From Bacteroidota bacterium (GTDB lineage: Bacteria > Bacteroidota > Bacteroidia > NS11-12g > UBA9320), in contig JAHEKB010000008.1 in assembly GCA_024638525.1 (NCBI GenBank), forward strand, positions 1 through 21,434: DNA of 21,434 bases, given 5' to 3'. The position numbers were made by a program, and so were the translations under genes. Positions 20,304 to 21,434 of this stretch are shown in pieces. Below the pieces are notes generated by a model, which was not told where the DNA came from, did no database searches, and was given only the letters and a program-made list of their open reading frames with translations. Each line of letters starts with the position of its first letter. Positions within the stretch are counted from its first letter, which is position 1.

Positions 20304-21434
20304 ATGCAATTTAAGCGAGTTGTCGTAACAGGTATTGGTGCCTTAACCCCAATAGGCAATACTGCTCAGGAATACTGGGAAGGATTGGCCAATGGTGTAA
20401 GCGGTGCAGCTCCTATTACCCGATTCGATACCGAGAAGTTCAAGACCAAGTTCGCTTGTGAGATCAAGAACTTCAGTGTTGCTGACTTCCTCGATAGAAA
20501 AGAGGCTCGTAAAATGGACGAATTTACCCAGTATGCCATGGTTGTGGCAGACGAAGCGGTGAATGATTCCGGAATTAGTGAAGCGGGACTTGAACCTGAG
20601 CAGATCGGTGTGATTTGGGGTTCTGGTATTGGGGGGCTAAATTCATTGCAGAAAGAAGTAAAGGAGTATACGCTTGGGGACGGAACTCCGAGGTTCAACC
20701 CTTTCTTCATACCCAAAATGATCTCGGACATAGCGCCGGGATTCATATCTATTAAGTATGGCTTTAGAGGCCCAAATTTTGCAACTGTTTCAGCTTGCGC
20801 TTCATCTAATAATGCGATAGTAGATGCATTCAATTATATAAGATTGGGTATCTCAACTGCAATATTAACGGGTGGTTCGGAGGCTTGCGTGGCAGAAGCA
20901 GCCCTTGGCGGCTTTAATAGCATGAAGGCCTTGTCTGAGCGCAATGATTCACCCGAAACTGCTTCAAGACCTTTTGACAAAGATCGAGATGGTTTTGTTT
21001 TGGGCGAAGGAGCTGCTTCTCTAGTATTGGAGGAGTATGAGCACGCTAAAGCGAGAGGAGCAAAAATCTACGGAGAGATCTTAGGAGGAGGCTTAACTGC
21101 AGATGCACACCACATAACAGCGCCTCATCCTGAGGGATTAGGAGCTAGGAATGTGATGAAATTTGCACTAAAAGACGCTCGATTGAATCCTTCAGATATC
21201 GATTATATCAACGTCCATGGAACATCTACTCCATTGGGTGATATAAGCGAAGCCAAAGCTATTAGGCATGTTTTTGGCGATCACGCCTATAAGTTGAACA
21301 TCAGTTCAACCAAATCAATGACTGGTCATTTGCTTGGAGCGGCGGGTGCCGTAGAAGCTTTGGCCTGTCTCCTTGCGATAAATAAGGGCATCGTTCCTCC
21401 TACCATCAATCACTTTACTGATGATGAGGATTTT
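20304..21434 (+). CDS. fabF: 3-oxoacyl-[ACP] synthase II (KAS II), 3' end beyond window
   Basis: Condensing enzyme of fatty-acid elongation that adds two carbons from malonyl-ACP to acyl-ACP. 377 residues are visible and the frame is open at the window end; the family is about 415, so some 40 residues are missing. The thiolase-fold catalytic triad is complete: Cys165 in 'VSACASSNNA', His305 in 'NVHGTSTPLGD', and His342 in 'STKSMTGHLLGA' with Lys337 nearby. Ser-Ala-Cys-Ala-Ser-Ser replaces the enterobacterial TACAT..., a variant I recall as common in Bacteroidota. 'ASRPFDKDRDGFVLGEGA' is another family hallmark. ATG at 20304, 19 nt after acpP, gives the expected 'RVVVTGIGALTPIG' start. Confidence 0.96.
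   Translation, partial: MQFKRVVVTGIGALTPIGNTAQEYWEGLANGVSGAAPITRFDTEKFKTKFACEIKNFSVADFLDRKEARKMDEFTQYAMVVADEAVNDSGISEAGLEPEQIGVIWGSGIGGLNSLQKEVKEYTLGDGTPRFNPFFIPKMISDIAPGFISIKYGFRGPNFATVSACASSNNAIVDAFNYIRLGISTAILTGGSEACVAEAALGGFNSMKALSERNDSPETASRPFDKDRDGFVLGEGAASLVLEEYEHAKARGAKIYGEILGGGLTADAHHITAPHPEGLGARNVMKFALKDARLNPSDIDYINVHGTSTPLGDISEAKAIRHVFGDHAYKLNISSTKSMTGHLLGAAGAVEALACLLAINKGIVPPTINHFTDDEDF

Noticed and set aside
1..21434. Search for tRNA or rRNA genes, CRISPR repeats, insertion sequences, integrase genes or attachment-site repeats.
   Set aside because: Nothing convincing was seen by eye on either strand; the coding density and the run of ordinary chromosomal genes do not suggest a mobile element.

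Overview
The window comes from a Bacteroidota genome, most likely a marine or aquatic member of the Flavobacteriales. The signs are lineage-typical families (DUF2480, DUF5777, DUF3667, a PorT-type barrel, an IPExxxVDY-like protein, an 'ezrin/radixin/moesin' SPOR-type protein), Bacteroidota promoter elements (TTG about 16-21 nt upstream of TAnnTTTG), weak ribosome-binding sites, many lipoproteins, and the pyk / IPExxxVDY / acpP-fabF neighbourhood. The assignment rests on family knowledge, not on a search.

Layout. 1-372 is the C-terminal end of a caspase-like peptidase gene. 505-2046 encodes an ALDH7-type aldehyde dehydrogenase of lysine catabolism. 2188-10380 is the most unusual part. It is a one-directional cluster of eleven genes for envelope electron transfer, split in two by a strong terminator at 5945-5977. 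The first half encodes a small Tat-exported protein, a Tat-exported 4Fe-4S ferredoxin, an NrfD/ActC-like quinone-reactive membrane protein, a membrane-anchored beta-sandwich protein and a monoheme cytochrome c. The second half encodes a YceI-like lipoprotein, a small carboxypeptidase-regulatory-like lipoprotein, an ethylbenzene-dehydrogenase-type heme lipoprotein with two CX3CH motifs, a CX4CH lipoprotein, a DUF5777 outer-membrane barrel, and a second anchored beta-sandwich protein related to the first. No molybdopterin catalytic subunit is present, although the ferredoxin, NrfD and EB_dh-type subunits normally serve one.

10383-12034 (minus) is a two-gene operon for an MscS-type channel and a lipoprotein beta-carbonic anhydrase. 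It is divergent from a GT2 glycosyltransferase (12122-13006), and a perfect 12-bp palindrome lies between them. 13035-14037 holds a TerB-like gene and a PorT-type barrel whose starts are only 31 nt apart. A bidirectional terminator (14217-14245) separates the barrel from a DUF3667 membrane protein (14261-15250, minus).

15533-20000 is mostly central metabolism: class II fumarase (minus), a coiled-coil/SPOR-like envelope protein (plus), then a minus-strand operon of an IPExxxVDY-like gene, pyruvate kinase and DUF2480, with 4-nt overlaps. On the plus strand, acpP (20051-20284) and the truncated fabF (20304 to the window end) begin the fatty-acid synthesis locus.

The proposed working model for 2188-10380 is inference. 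Electrons pass between the quinone pool (NrfD), periplasmic Fe-S and cytochrome carriers, and outer-membrane heme lipoproteins associated with a barrel. The terminal partner is unknown and is not encoded here.
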